Shown piece after piece: positions 1-5,778 of a DNA stretch of 7,798 nt. Numbering within the stretch: position 1 is the first letter of the stretch; each line of letters starts with the position of its first letter. Both the position numbers and the translations under genes were made by a program. Source of the stretch: Pseudomonadota bacterium (lineage in GTDB: Bacteria > Pseudomonadota > Alphaproteobacteria > ATCC43930 > CGMCC-115725); contig JAJYIC010000111.1 in assembly GCA_021790295.1 (NCBI GenBank), forward strand, positions 1 to 7,798, in the 5' to 3' direction. The notes under the pieces were generated by a model. That model was not told the origin of the DNA. It did not search any database and saw only the letters and a list, made by a program, of their open reading frames with translations.

Positions 1-636
1 GAGGATGACGACGCCGAGATAAGGGTCGTACCAACTGTCGACGAGAAGGGCTTTCAAAGCCGCCTCGGCCTCGCCTTCGGGCGGCGGCAGACGGCTGACC
101 AAGGCTTCGAGCACGGCCTTGATATTAAGCCCCCTTTTGGCCGAGATCAGAACCGCGTCCTTTGCCGAAAGACCGATCACCTCCTCGATCTGAAGGCGCA
201 CGCGTTCGGGTTCTGCGGCCGGAAGATCGATCTTGTTCAAGACCGGGACGATTTCGTGCCCGGCCTCGATCGCCTGGTAGACATTGGCGAGGGTCTGCGC
301 CTCGACCCCCTGGCTCGCATCGACGACGAGAAGAGAGCCTTCGCAGGCGGCGAGAGAACGGCTCACCTCATAGGAAAAATCGACGTGCCCCGGCGTGTCG
401 AGAAGGTTGAGCACAAAGTCGCGCCTGTCCTCACTGCGATAGAAAAGGCGCACGGTCTGCGCCTTGATCGTGATCCCGCGCTCGCGTTCGATCTCCATGC
501 TGTCGAGAACCTGTTCGCGCATCTCGCGCGCTTCGAGCCCGCCGCAAGCCTCGATCAGGCGGTCGGCAAGGGTCGATTTGCCGTGATCGATATGGGCGAT
601 GATCGCAAAATTGCGGATCTGGGCGAGCGGTGTCAT
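1..636 (-). CDS. lepA: Elongation factor 4 (LepA), N-terminal 212 residues, 3' end beyond the window
   Basis: LepA/EF4 is a ribosome-associated translational GTPase linked to back-translocation and ribosome biogenesis. The ATG at 636-634 opens a frame that runs without a stop to position 1, giving 212 residues. All GTPase motifs are visible: P-loop AHIDHGKST (residues 14-22), switch I RGITI (53-57), DTPGH (80-84), NKID (134-137) and SAKRG (165-169). The segment AREMREQVLDSMEIERERGI and the domain II entry LLVDSWYDPYLGV are characteristic of LepA rather than of EF-G or EF-Tu. The full family length is about 600 residues, so roughly one third is present. The start matches the usual LepA N-terminus (M-T-x-L-x-x-IRNF), but no clear Shine-Dalgarno precedes it. 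It lies 64 nt downstream of the broken toxin gene on the same strand. The gene looks intact as far as it can be read. Confidence 0.97.
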   Translation of the reverse strand, partial: MTPLAQIRNFAIIAHIDHGKSTLADRLIEACGGLEAREMREQVLDSMEIERERGITIKAQTVRLFYRSEDRRDFVLNLLDTPGHVDFSYEVSRSLAACEGSLLVVDASQGVEAQTLANVYQAIEAGHEIVPVLNKIDLPAAEPERVRLQIEEVIGLSAKDAVLISAKRGLNIKAVLEALVSRLPPPEGEAEAALKALLVDSWYDPYLGVVIL

Positions 637-700
637 GGGCTTTGGGCGAAGATAAGGAGGCGGGCGGTTGCGATCAACGCGCGCCGCTCGCTGCGAGGCC

Positions 701-1083
701 TCACAAGGCTAAAAGCGGCACGCCGAGCGCGCGCGCGGCGGCAGGGAGGCGCCTATCGTAGCTGGCGAGTTCCAAGGGTTCGCCGAGAGAACCGAGATAA
801 TGCGCGGTCGCCGGGTGAAGAGCGTCAAGCGTGCGAACGGGATGCGGGAACGGCTCCACAGCGCGCGCCAAAACGGCCGGCGTCATCTCGACCATCTGCA
901 CCAATGCGAGGAGGGCTCGCGCGTTGCCCGCGTGCGTGCGAGACCGTATGCGTGGAGGCGGTTCAAGACTTCATATTCGAGGAGACGGCTTGAAAGCAGA
1001 ACCTGTTGCCAAAGCGCCTCGGGCGGAGAAGGCGATTCGAGCATCAACCGAGCAAGCGCGACCGAGCTGTCGATATAGATCAC
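701..1083 (-). pseudogene. PIN-domain (VapC-like) toxin, disrupted by a frameshift
   Basis: Two overlapping minus-strand frames together make one PIN-domain protein. The 5' part starts at GTG 1083 and reads MIYIDSSVALARL...SSRLLEYEVLNRLHAYGLART, then derails to a stop at 883. The 3' part, in the -1 frame and open to the TGA at 703-701, continues THAGNARALLALVQM...TPAVLARAVEPFP...RTLDALH...ELASYDRRL...ALGVPLLAL. Acidic PIN residues are visible: D5 in YIDSS, E38 in LEYEV, and the Asp residues of TLDALH and ASYDRRL. PIN toxins of this type are RNases paired with a Phd- or AbrB-like antitoxin. The reading frame must change near 929-940, at a CGCA tandem repeat; adding one 4-nt unit restores 128 residues, which from memory is a normal length for this family. 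The GTG start overlaps the antitoxin stop by 4 nt, a normal toxin-antitoxin arrangement. The toxin is inferred to be inactive unless the frameshift is a sequencing error. Confidence 0.82.
929..940. repeat. Short CGCA/TGCG tandem repeat at the toxin frameshift
   Basis: On the minus strand the bases read CGCACGCACGCG, about 2.75 copies of CGCA. It sits exactly where the reading frame of the PIN toxin has to change. A third full unit would give codons L-A-R-T-H-A-G-N-A and join the two halves with no other edit. Slippage in this repeat is the simplest explanation for the frameshift (inference). Confidence 0.6.
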
Positions 1084-1361
1084 CGATCTTCCCGATCGCG
1101 CGCCAGATCCGCCATGAGCCGCTCAAACGACAGCCCCGGAACCGGCTTTGGCGGCGGCGGAGCGCCGCCGGGGTTGCCGGCCGGCCTGATCCAGCCTTCC
1201 TCAATCCCGCGCTCGACAACCGATTCCGGGCGCCGCCGCGGCGCTACAATTTCGGCGATGACGCGCTCGCGCTCGGTGATCACCACCGTTTCGCCGCCGG
1301 CGGCCAAATGGACGTATTCGCTGAGCTTGTTCTTGAGAGCCTTCAAACCGACTTTGCGCAT
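1080..1361 (-). CDS. Phd/YefM-type antitoxin of a toxin-antitoxin pair
   Basis: A 93-residue protein opening MRKVGLKALKNKLSEYV, followed by GGETVVITERERVIAEI (residues 22-38). This matches the N-terminal dimerisation and DNA-binding fold of the Phd/YefM antitoxin family, in which the short strand after GE(T/R)V and the phrase R-x-x-x-A-E-I are typical. The C-terminus (GLSFERLMADLARDREDR) is charged and helical, as expected for the toxin-neutralising segment. Between them lies a proline/glycine-rich linker (PAGNPGGAPPPPKPVPG, residues 60-76). I chose ATG 1361 because family homology begins there; a GTG at 1388 would add nine unconserved residues. The gene begins 42 nt after the pheT stop and overlaps the toxin start by 4 nt. 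Such antitoxins normally bind and neutralise the toxin and repress their own operon. The partner is frameshifted here, so this gene may be a remnant or may still act in trans. The specific toxin family name is inferred from the neighbour. Confidence 0.85.
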   Translation of the reverse strand: MRKVGLKALKNKLSEYVHLAAGGETVVITERERVIAEIVAPRRRPESVVERGIEEGWIRPAGNPGGAPPPPKPVPGLSFERLMADLARDREDR

Positions 1362-1363
1362 GG

Positions 1364-1379
1364 AGAGGAAGTGACCTCT
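1364..1379 (-). promoter_or_regulatory. Small inverted repeat just upstream of the antitoxin start
   Basis: On the minus strand AGAGG and CCTCT are separated by 6 nt (TCACTT), ending 2 nt before the antitoxin ATG. AGAGG is also the only Shine-Dalgarno-like sequence present, 13 nt from the start codon, so the hairpin would occupy it. It could instead be part of an operator for autorepression. Five base pairs could occur by chance. Confidence 0.25.
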
Positions 1380-1403
1380 AAGGGCCACTTTGTCAACAAA
1401 ACC

Positions 1404-3791
1404 TCAGCCGCGAAGCACCCCACCCGTCGCCTTTTCGACCGCCGCGACGAGGCGCTTCGAAAAGCCTTCGATCTCGGCTTCGGTGAGGGTCCTGTCTTGC
1501 GGTTCGAGGCGCAGCGTGATGGCGAGCGATTTCTTGTCGCTTGGGAGACCAACCCCTTCGTAAACGTCGAAGAGGCGCACCTCGGCGACGAGCTTCGGAT
1601 CGACGGCGCGCGCGGCCGAGAGAAGCCGTTCGGCCGCGACGGCGCGGTCGAGGACAAAAGCGAAATCGCGTTCGACCGGCTGGAAGACCGAAAGCTTTGG
1701 CGGCCGCGGCGAAAGGCGCGCGCGCGGCGCCGGCACGGCGTCGAGGAAAACCTCGAAAGCCGCCGCCTTGCGGCGCAAGCCGAGTTCTTCGAGAAGGGCC
1801 GGATGGAGTTCGCCAAAGCTGCCGAGACGGCTCGCGCCAAGACGCAATGTTCCGGCCCTTCCGGGATGGTAAAAAGACGGCGGATCGGCCGCGGCCTCGA
1901 TCCGGCCCGCCGGCGCACCCATCGCCGCGAGGGCGCAGAGAGCGTCGGCCTTGACGAGGTAAAGATCGACCTCGCGGGCCGGGTTTTGCCAGTCTTGAAG
2001 CCTCTCTTCTCCGCAGCGCACGCCGCCCGCGGCAAGTCTTTGGCCTGCGGGCGTATCGTCCTCGTAGGTGGGGCCGACCTCGAACAGGGCGGTGTCGGCA
2101 AAGCCGCGGTCTGCGTTCCGCTTCGCCGCCGCCAAAAGCGCCGGCAGGAGCGAAGGCCGCATCGTGTCGAGATCGGTGCTGATCGGGTTCTCGAGGGTGA
2201 GCTGCTCCGCCCCTCCGCCAAAAAGGCGCGCCTCTTTTTTCGCGATAAAGGAAAAGGTGACGGCTTCGACAAGCCCGCGCCCGGCCAGCGTGCGGCGCAC
2301 TTTTTCGGCGCGCTGCCTTTGCGGCGGCAAGGCCGCGCGCGGCAGGCTTTCGCTGCGCGCCAATGAGACCGCCGGAATGGCATCATAGCCTTTGACGCGC
2401 AAGACCTCTTCGACGAGATCGGCTTCGCCTTCGATGTCGCCGCGCCAGGAGGGAGGCTCGGCCGCCAGATCGCCTTCGCCCGCAATTTCGACCGCAAAAC
2501 CGAGGCGCTCGAGAATGACCCGGCTTTCCTGCGGCGCGAGCGCAAGGCCGCCGAGGCTTTGCGGGCGCGAGGCGCGCAGCACATAACGCCGCCGCCAGGA
2601 GGGCTCGCTGCCGGCGGCGACGATCCGAGACGCCTGTCCGCCGCAGAGATCGAGGATCAGCCGGGTCGCAATCTCGAGCCCGCGCGCGACAAAATCGGGA
2701 TCGAGGCCGCGTTCGAAACGATACCGCGCCTCGCTCGCGATATTGAGACGCCGCCCCGTCTCTGCGGTGCGTATGGGATCGAAAAGAGCCGCCTCGACAA
2801 AAACCTCGCGCGTCTCCTCGCTGCATCCCGAAGCCTCTCCGCCGATGACCCCGCCAAGGCTCAAGACCCCGCTCTCGTCGGCGATCACAGTGATCTCGGG
2901 ATCGAGCGCGTAGTCCCCCCCGTCGAGGGCGCGAAGCCTTTCCCCCGCCCGCGCCAAACGCACCACGAGATCGCCCGATATCTTCCCGGCGTCGAAGACG
3001 TGAAGAGGCCGGTTCAAATCGAGAGTTATGAAATTGGTGATGTCGACAAGGGCCGAGATCGGCCGCAAGCCGACGGCTTCGAGCCTGCCTTTGAGCCAGG
3101 CGGGGCTCGGGCCGTTTTTGACCCCGCGCAGATGGCGCCCGAGAAAGAAGGGACAGGCAAGGGGCGCCTCGATACTGAGCCCAATGGGCGACGAAAAAAG
3201 GCCTTTGACCGTTGGCGCCGCCAAAGGCTGCAAACGGCCGATGCCGCTCGCCGCGAGATCGCGGGCAAGACCATAGACGCCGAGGCAGTCGGCGCGGTTC
3301 GGCGTTACCTTGATGTCGAGTACGGGGTCGTCGAGGCCGAGGAGGCTGCGATAAGAAGCGCCCACGGGTGCATCAGGAGAAAGTTCGATGATCCCTTCGC
3401 GCTCTTCCCCAAGCCCCAGTTCGTAAGCCGAACAGAGCATTCCCTCTGATCTGACGCCGCGGATTTCCGCTGCCTTCAAGATCGCGCCGCTGCGCGGGAT
3501 GACGGTGCCGGGCGGTGCAAAGACGCTTTTCAATCCGGCTCTGGCGTTGGCGGCGCCGCAAACGACCCGAACCCTTTGCCGCCCGGTATCGACGGTGCAG
3601 AGCTTCAAGCGGTCGGCATTGGGATGAGGCTCGGCTTCGAGGATCTCCGCGACGCCAAAGCCTTCGAGAGAAGGCCCCCGCTTTTCGACCGCTTCGACAT
3701 CGTGCCCGAGCATGATCAGGCGATCGACAAGCGCGCCCTCGGAGGCGTCGGTCTCGAGATAGGTTTTGAGCCAGGAAAGCGTCGTCTTCAT
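1404..3791 (-). CDS. pheT: Phenylalanyl-tRNA synthetase beta subunit
   Basis: The beta chain of the cytosolic alpha2-beta2 enzyme that attaches phenylalanine to tRNA(Phe). It has 795 residues, normal for the bacterial long form. The N-terminus MKTTLSWLKTYLETD is typical. Domains in order: an EMAP/OB-type tRNA-binding fold (about 40-150, including EPHPNADRLKLCTVDTG); the B3/B4 editing region that removes mischarged Tyr (about 205-385, with VDITNFITLDLNRPLHVFD); the B5 domain (about 400-475); the catalytic-like core (about 485-690, with EAVTFSFI and NPISTDLDTMRPSLLPAL); and a C-terminal FDX-ACB anticodon-binding domain (about 700-795, PPKLSVFQPVERDFAFVLD). It lies 33 nt after pheS. No Shine-Dalgarno precedes the ATG; the mRNA there reads CAACUCCUAAAUG, so translational coupling to pheS is likely. 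Its first codons lie in the second unit of a 33-bp tandem duplication. The gene looks complete. Confidence 0.98.
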   Translation of the reverse strand: MKTTLSWLKTYLETDASEGALVDRLIMLGHDVEAVEKRGPSLEGFGVAEILEAEPHPNADRLKLCTVDTGRQRVRVVCGAANARAGLKSVFAPPGTVIPRSGAILKAAEIRGVRSEGMLCSAYELGLGEEREGIIELSPDAPVGASYRSLLGLDDPVLDIKVTPNRADCLGVYGLARDLAASGIGRLQPLAAPTVKGLFSSPIGLSIEAPLACPFFLGRHLRGVKNGPSPAWLKGRLEAVGLRPISALVDITNFITLDLNRPLHVFDAGKISGDLVVRLARAGERLRALDGGDYALDPEITVIADESGVLSLGGVIGGEASGCSEETREVFVEAALFDPIRTAETGRRLNIASEARYRFERGLDPDFVARGLEIATRLILDLCGGQASRIVAAGSEPSWRRRYVLRASRPQSLGGLALAPQESRVILERLGFAVEIAGEGDLAAEPPSWRGDIEGEADLVEEVLRVKGYDAIPAVSLARSESLPRAALPPQRQRAEKVRRTLAGRGLVEAVTFSFIAKKEARLFGGGAEQLTLENPISTDLDTMRPSLLPALLAAAKRNADRGFADTALFEVGPTYEDDTPAGQRLAAGGVRCGEERLQDWQNPAREVDLYLVKADALCALAAMGAPAGRIEAAADPPSFYHPGRAGTLRLGASRLGSFGELHPALLEELGLRRKAAAFEVFLDAVPAPRARLSPRPPKLSVFQPVERDFAFVLDRAVAAERLLSAARAVDPKLVAEVRLFDVYEGVGLPSDKKSLAITLRLEPQDRTLTEAEIEGFSKRLVAAVEKATGGVLRG

Positions 3792-3831
3792 TTAGGAGTT
3801 GGGCCAGGAAAGCGTCGTCTTCGTCTATGAG
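3766..3831. repeat. 33-bp tandem duplication spanning the pheS/pheT junction
   Basis: Two abutting 33-bp units, 3766-3798 and 3799-3831, match at 29 of 33 positions. They share an uninterrupted identical 20-bp core (3770-3789 and 3803-3822). On the minus strand, the unit at 3799-3831 carries the pheS stop TAG and the unit at 3766-3798 carries the pheT ATG. In the pheS-proximal unit the position equivalent to the pheT ATG is ACG. The unit is 11 codons long, so it keeps the pheT frame, but a TAA directly before the true ATG prevents an N-terminal extension. Confidence 0.93.
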
Positions 3832-4910
3832 AGCGGGCCGCGGACAAGAGAGGGAATATCGAGAGGGAGAAAGCCGTAATGTTTGAGCCAGCGCCAGTCG
3901 CATTCGTAAAAGGCGCGCAGATCGGGGATCCCGTATTTGAGCATCGCCACCCTTTCGACCCCCATGCCGAAAGCAAAGCCCTGGTAAAGCGCGGGGTCGA
4001 TGCCGCAATTTTGCAGGACGCGCGGGTGAACCATGCCGCTTCCGAGGATTTCGAGCCACTCTCCCCCTTTGCCGATCTTGAGTTCGCCCCCTTGGCGCGA
4101 ACAGCCGATATCGACCTCGGCCGAAGGCTCGGTAAAAGGAAAATAGCTCGGGCGGAAGCGCACCGGCAGGTCATCGAGCCCGAAAAAGGCGCGGCAGAAC
4201 TCGACGAGGCAGCCTTTGAGCTGCCCCATATGCGTCTGGCGGTCGATGACGAGCCCTTCGATCTGATGAAACATCGGCGAATGGGTCGCGTCATGGTCGC
4301 AGCGGAAGGCCCTCCCCGGAACGATGATGCGCAAAGGCGGCTTCTCTTTGAGCATGGTGCGGATCTGCATCGGCGAAGTGTGGGTGCGCAAAAGAAGCCG
4401 CGTCCCGTCTCCTCGCGGCGGCAGGTAAAAGGTGTCGTGTTCCTGCCGCGCGGGATGCTCGGGCGGGATGTTGAGAGCCGTAAAGTTGTAGAAATCCTCT
4501 TCGATGTGAGGGCCTTCGACGACGGCAAAGCCCATTTCGCCAAAGATCGCGATCATCTCGTCGATCGTCTCTGTGATCGGGTGGATGCGTCCCTCTTCGG
4601 CGAAAGCGACGGGAAGGCTCGGATCGCGCTTTTCGGCAAGGAGTCTTTGTTCGAGAGCGGCGCGGGAGAGGCGCGAAGCGGCTTCGGCAAACGCGGTCGC
4701 GATTTCTTCCCTTGCGGTATTGAGGGCGGCGCCTGCGCTTTTGCGCGTTTCGGGCGGCAGCGCGCCGAGCCCTTTCATAGCGAGGGTGAGGCTCCCGCGC
4801 CGGCCGAGCACCTTGATGCGCAGCTCTTCGAGCGCCTCTGCCGAAGAAGCCTCTCGGATCGCGCCGAGGATTTCCGCGCTTTCGAACCCGCTCTCTGCCA
4901 TCCTTTTCAT
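3825..4910 (-). CDS. pheS: Phenylalanyl-tRNA synthetase alpha subunit
   Basis: The catalytic alpha chain of class II PheRS, with 361 residues. Residues 1-95 form the tRNA-binding helical arm (LRIKVLGRRGSLTLAMKGLG is the conserved turn). The catalytic domain follows: motif 1 region PEHPARQEHDTFYLP (150-164), motif 2 around THTSPMQIRTML...PGRAFRCDHDATHSPMFHQIEG (177-219), and motif 3 in GFAFGMGVERVAMLKYGIPDLR (311-332). Ala313 corresponds to E. coli Ala294, which sets the amino-acid pocket size; it is the wild-type residue. The C-terminus continues past the E. coli end as WLKHYGFLPLDIPSLVRGPLS, an alphaproteobacterial form. The start is uncertain: ATG 4910 has AGGGGG 14 nt upstream, while ATG 4901 has AAAAGG directly adjacent. 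The TGA of a 5-codon mini-frame (4924-4907) overlaps ATG 4910. The gene is followed by pheT after 33 nt and preceded by rplT after 97 nt. Confidence 0.98.
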   Translation of the reverse strand: MKRMAESGFESAEILGAIREASSAEALEELRIKVLGRRGSLTLAMKGLGALPPETRKSAGAALNTAREEIATAFAEAASRLSRAALEQRLLAEKRDPSLPVAFAEEGRIHPITETIDEMIAIFGEMGFAVVEGPHIEEDFYNFTALNIPPEHPARQEHDTFYLPPRGDGTRLLLRTHTSPMQIRTMLKEKPPLRIIVPGRAFRCDHDATHSPMFHQIEGLVIDRQTHMGQLKGCLVEFCRAFFGLDDLPVRFRPSYFPFTEPSAEVDIGCSRQGGELKIGKGGEWLEILGSGMVHPRVLQNCGIDPALYQGFAFGMGVERVAMLKYGIPDLRAFYECDWRWLKHYGFLPLDIPSLVRGPLS

Positions 4911-4944
4911 CCGCTGCCGGCCATCCCCCTAAAGCGCCCTTACC

Positions 4945-4963
4945 GGGAAGCCTTGGCCTTCCC
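4945..4963 (-). other. Hairpin in the rplT-pheS gap
   Basis: A perfect 6-bp inverted repeat, GGGAAG/CTTCCC with a 7-nt loop, lies about 35 nt before pheS. No run of T follows it on the transcribed strand, so it does not look like an intrinsic terminator. It might be part of a pheST leader structure. I see no phenylalanine-rich leader peptide of the enteric pheM type in this gap. Confidence 0.3.
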
Positions 4964-4979
4964 CAGCCCGAATGGAGAG

Positions 4980-5016
4980 AAAAAGCGGGCGAACGGCAGG
5001 AGGGTTTTCAGCCCGC
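4980..5016 (-). terminator. Terminator-like hairpin overlapping the rplT stop codon
   Basis: On the transcript, GCGGGC (5016-5011, inside the last rplT codons) can pair with GCCCGC (4990-4985), followed directly by five T residues (4984-4980). All six base pairs are G-C. The 20-nt loop contains the rplT stop codon and weakens the structure, so this is at best a partial terminator or attenuator that would lower pheST expression relative to the ribosomal protein genes. Confidence 0.38.
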
Positions 5017-5391
5017 GGCCGGTGCGGGAGAGCGCGCCTCGAGCGCAGAGCGCGCGATCCTGACGATCTCGGCAAAAGCCTCGGGCTCGCGTATTGCGAG
5101 ATCGGAAAGGATCTTGCGGTCGAGATCGAGCCCGGCGAGCCTTGCTCCATGGATGAACCGGGAATAGGTCAGCCCCTCCAGGCGCGCGCCGGCATTGATG
5201 CGCTCGATCCACAAGGCGCGGAAATCGCGCTTTTTGTTGCGGCGGTCACGGTAGGCGTATTGCAGCCCCTTTTCGACCTTTTCGATGGCCACGCGAAAGG
5301 CGCTGCCGCCGCGCCCGCGATAGCCTTTGGCAAGCTTCAAGACCTTTTTGTGGCGGGCGTGGGTGGTCACCCCGCGTTTGACGCGCGCCAT
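5008..5391 (-). CDS. rplT: 50S ribosomal protein L20
   Basis: An early-assembly protein that binds 23S rRNA and, in several bacteria, represses its own operon by binding the mRNA leader. It has 127 residues, slightly longer than the usual 117-120 because of an Ala/Pro-rich tail (EARSPAPAAG). The conserved N-terminus MARVKRGVTTHARHKKVLKLAKGYRG is split here as MARVKRGVTTHARHKK (1-16) and VLKLAKGYRG (17-26); the first part is the basic arm that threads into rRNA. The globular part contains RDFRALWIERINAGAR and GLTYSRFIHG. Only 4 nt separate it from rpmI, and its Shine-Dalgarno (AGAGGA) lies in the last rpmI codons, so coupled translation is likely. Confidence 0.98.
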   Translation of the reverse strand: MARVKRGVTTHARHKKVLKLAKGYRGRGGSAFRVAIEKVEKGLQYAYRDRRNKKRDFRALWIERINAGARLEGLTYSRFIHGARLAGLDLDRKILSDLAIREPEAFAEIVRIARSALEARSPAPAAG

Positions 5392-5395
5392 CCTA

Positions 5396-5599
5396 CTATC
5401 CTCTCAGATAAGGCATGTAGGAAAGGACGAGCTTCGAATCGCCTTTCTCGAGGGTCGTCGTACCGCGGCGCAAACGCTTACCCTGTTTCGATTTGTTGGT
5501 AAGGAGATGGCGCTTGTGGCCGTAATTGCGCTTGATCTTGCCGTTTCCGGTGCGGCCGAAGCGCTTTTTCGCACCGCTTTTGGTTTTGAGCTTGGGCAT
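5396..5599 (-). CDS. rpmI: 50S ribosomal protein L35
   Basis: A small basic protein of the large subunit, 67 residues, at the family's usual length. It begins MPKLKTKSGAKKRFGRTGNG and ends KLVLSYMPYLRG, with the conserved core HKRHLLTNKSKQGKRLRRG (residues 28-46). The start ATG (5599) has only a weak Shine-Dalgarno (GCGGAC), and an 11-bp hairpin ends 19 nt upstream, so translation may be controlled there. It is followed by rplT after 4 nt, the invariant rpmI-rplT pair. Confidence 0.98.
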   Translation of the reverse strand: MPKLKTKSGAKKRFGRTGNGKIKRNYGHKRHLLTNKSKQGKRLRRGTTTLEKGDSKLVLSYMPYLRG

Positions 5600-5618
5600 A
5601 TCGTCGTCCGCAAAGGAG

Positions 5619-5644
5619 GCAAGAGGCGGCCTGCCGCCCCTTGC
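5619..5644 (-). promoter_or_regulatory. Strong hairpin in the rpmI leader
   Basis: On the minus strand, GCAAGGGGCGG (5644-5634) pairs with CCGCCTCTTGC (5629-5619) around the 4-nt loop CAGG. This gives 11 base pairs including one G-T. The following bases (CTCCTTTGCGG) lack a long T run, so a terminator is unlikely. Its place just before rpmI-rplT fits a leader element for ribosomal-protein autoregulation, but I cannot match it to a known L20-binding motif. Confidence 0.5.
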
Positions 5645-5652
5645 GGGCGCGG

Positions 5653-5681
5653 TTTATAGCCAAAGGAGAGCGCGAAGGCAA
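5653..5681 (-). promoter_or_regulatory. Candidate sigma70-type promoter for rpmI-rplT
   Basis: On the minus strand TTGCCT (5681-5676, 4 of 6 to the -35 consensus) and TATAAA (5658-5653, 5 of 6 to the -10 consensus) are separated by exactly 17 nt. The predicted transcription start, about 5646, is immediately upstream of the 5644-5619 hairpin. TATAAA is conspicuous in a GC-rich gap. This would let the ribosomal protein genes be expressed independently of thrS-infC. Confidence 0.45.
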
Positions 5682-5737
5682 GCGCGGCAAAGACGCCGCA
5701 AGAAGGGGCCCCTCCGCCGAGCGCCGCCAAGAAGGCA

Positions 5738-5764
5738 AAGCGCGCTTTTCGGCGTTGCGCGCCT
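5738..5764 (-). other. Hairpin shortly after infC
   Basis: On the transcript, AGGCGCGC (5764-5757) pairs with GCGCGCTT (5745-5738), giving 8 bp with one G-T and an 11-nt loop, 14 nt past the infC stop. The downstream bases TGCCTTCTTGG contain no proper U tract. It may be a weak terminator or an RNA-stabilising or processing hairpin between infC and rpmI. Confidence 0.28.
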
Positions 5765-5778
5765 GCCGCAAAGACGGC

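Noticed and set aside
883..960. Programmed -1 ribosomal frameshift to make a full PIN toxin
   Set aside because: The required shift is -1, but no X-XXY-YYZ slippery heptamer or evident downstream structure is present; loss of one 4-nt repeat unit explains it better.
256..993. A 245-codon open frame on the plus strand
   Set aside because: It mirrors lepA and the toxin gene and shows no known domain.
1153..1169. A 7-bp GC hairpin in the antitoxin gene
   Set aside because: It falls in codons of the Gly/Pro-rich linker and is explained by GGC/CCG codon use; no T run follows.
831..2366. A 511-codon open frame on the plus strand
   Set aside because: It lies antisense to pheT, the antitoxin and the toxin, has Arg/Ala-rich low-complexity composition and no recognisable domain; GC-rich coding strands commonly give long antisense frames.
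1343..2584. A 413-codon minus-strand open frame within pheT
   Set aside because: It is a second frame of the same strand as pheT, rich in Arg/Ser, and duplicates none of the conserved PheT text.
3879..5063. A 394-codon open frame on the plus strand
   Set aside because: It is antisense to pheS and the end of rplT, with no family resemblance; the minus-strand genes are certain.
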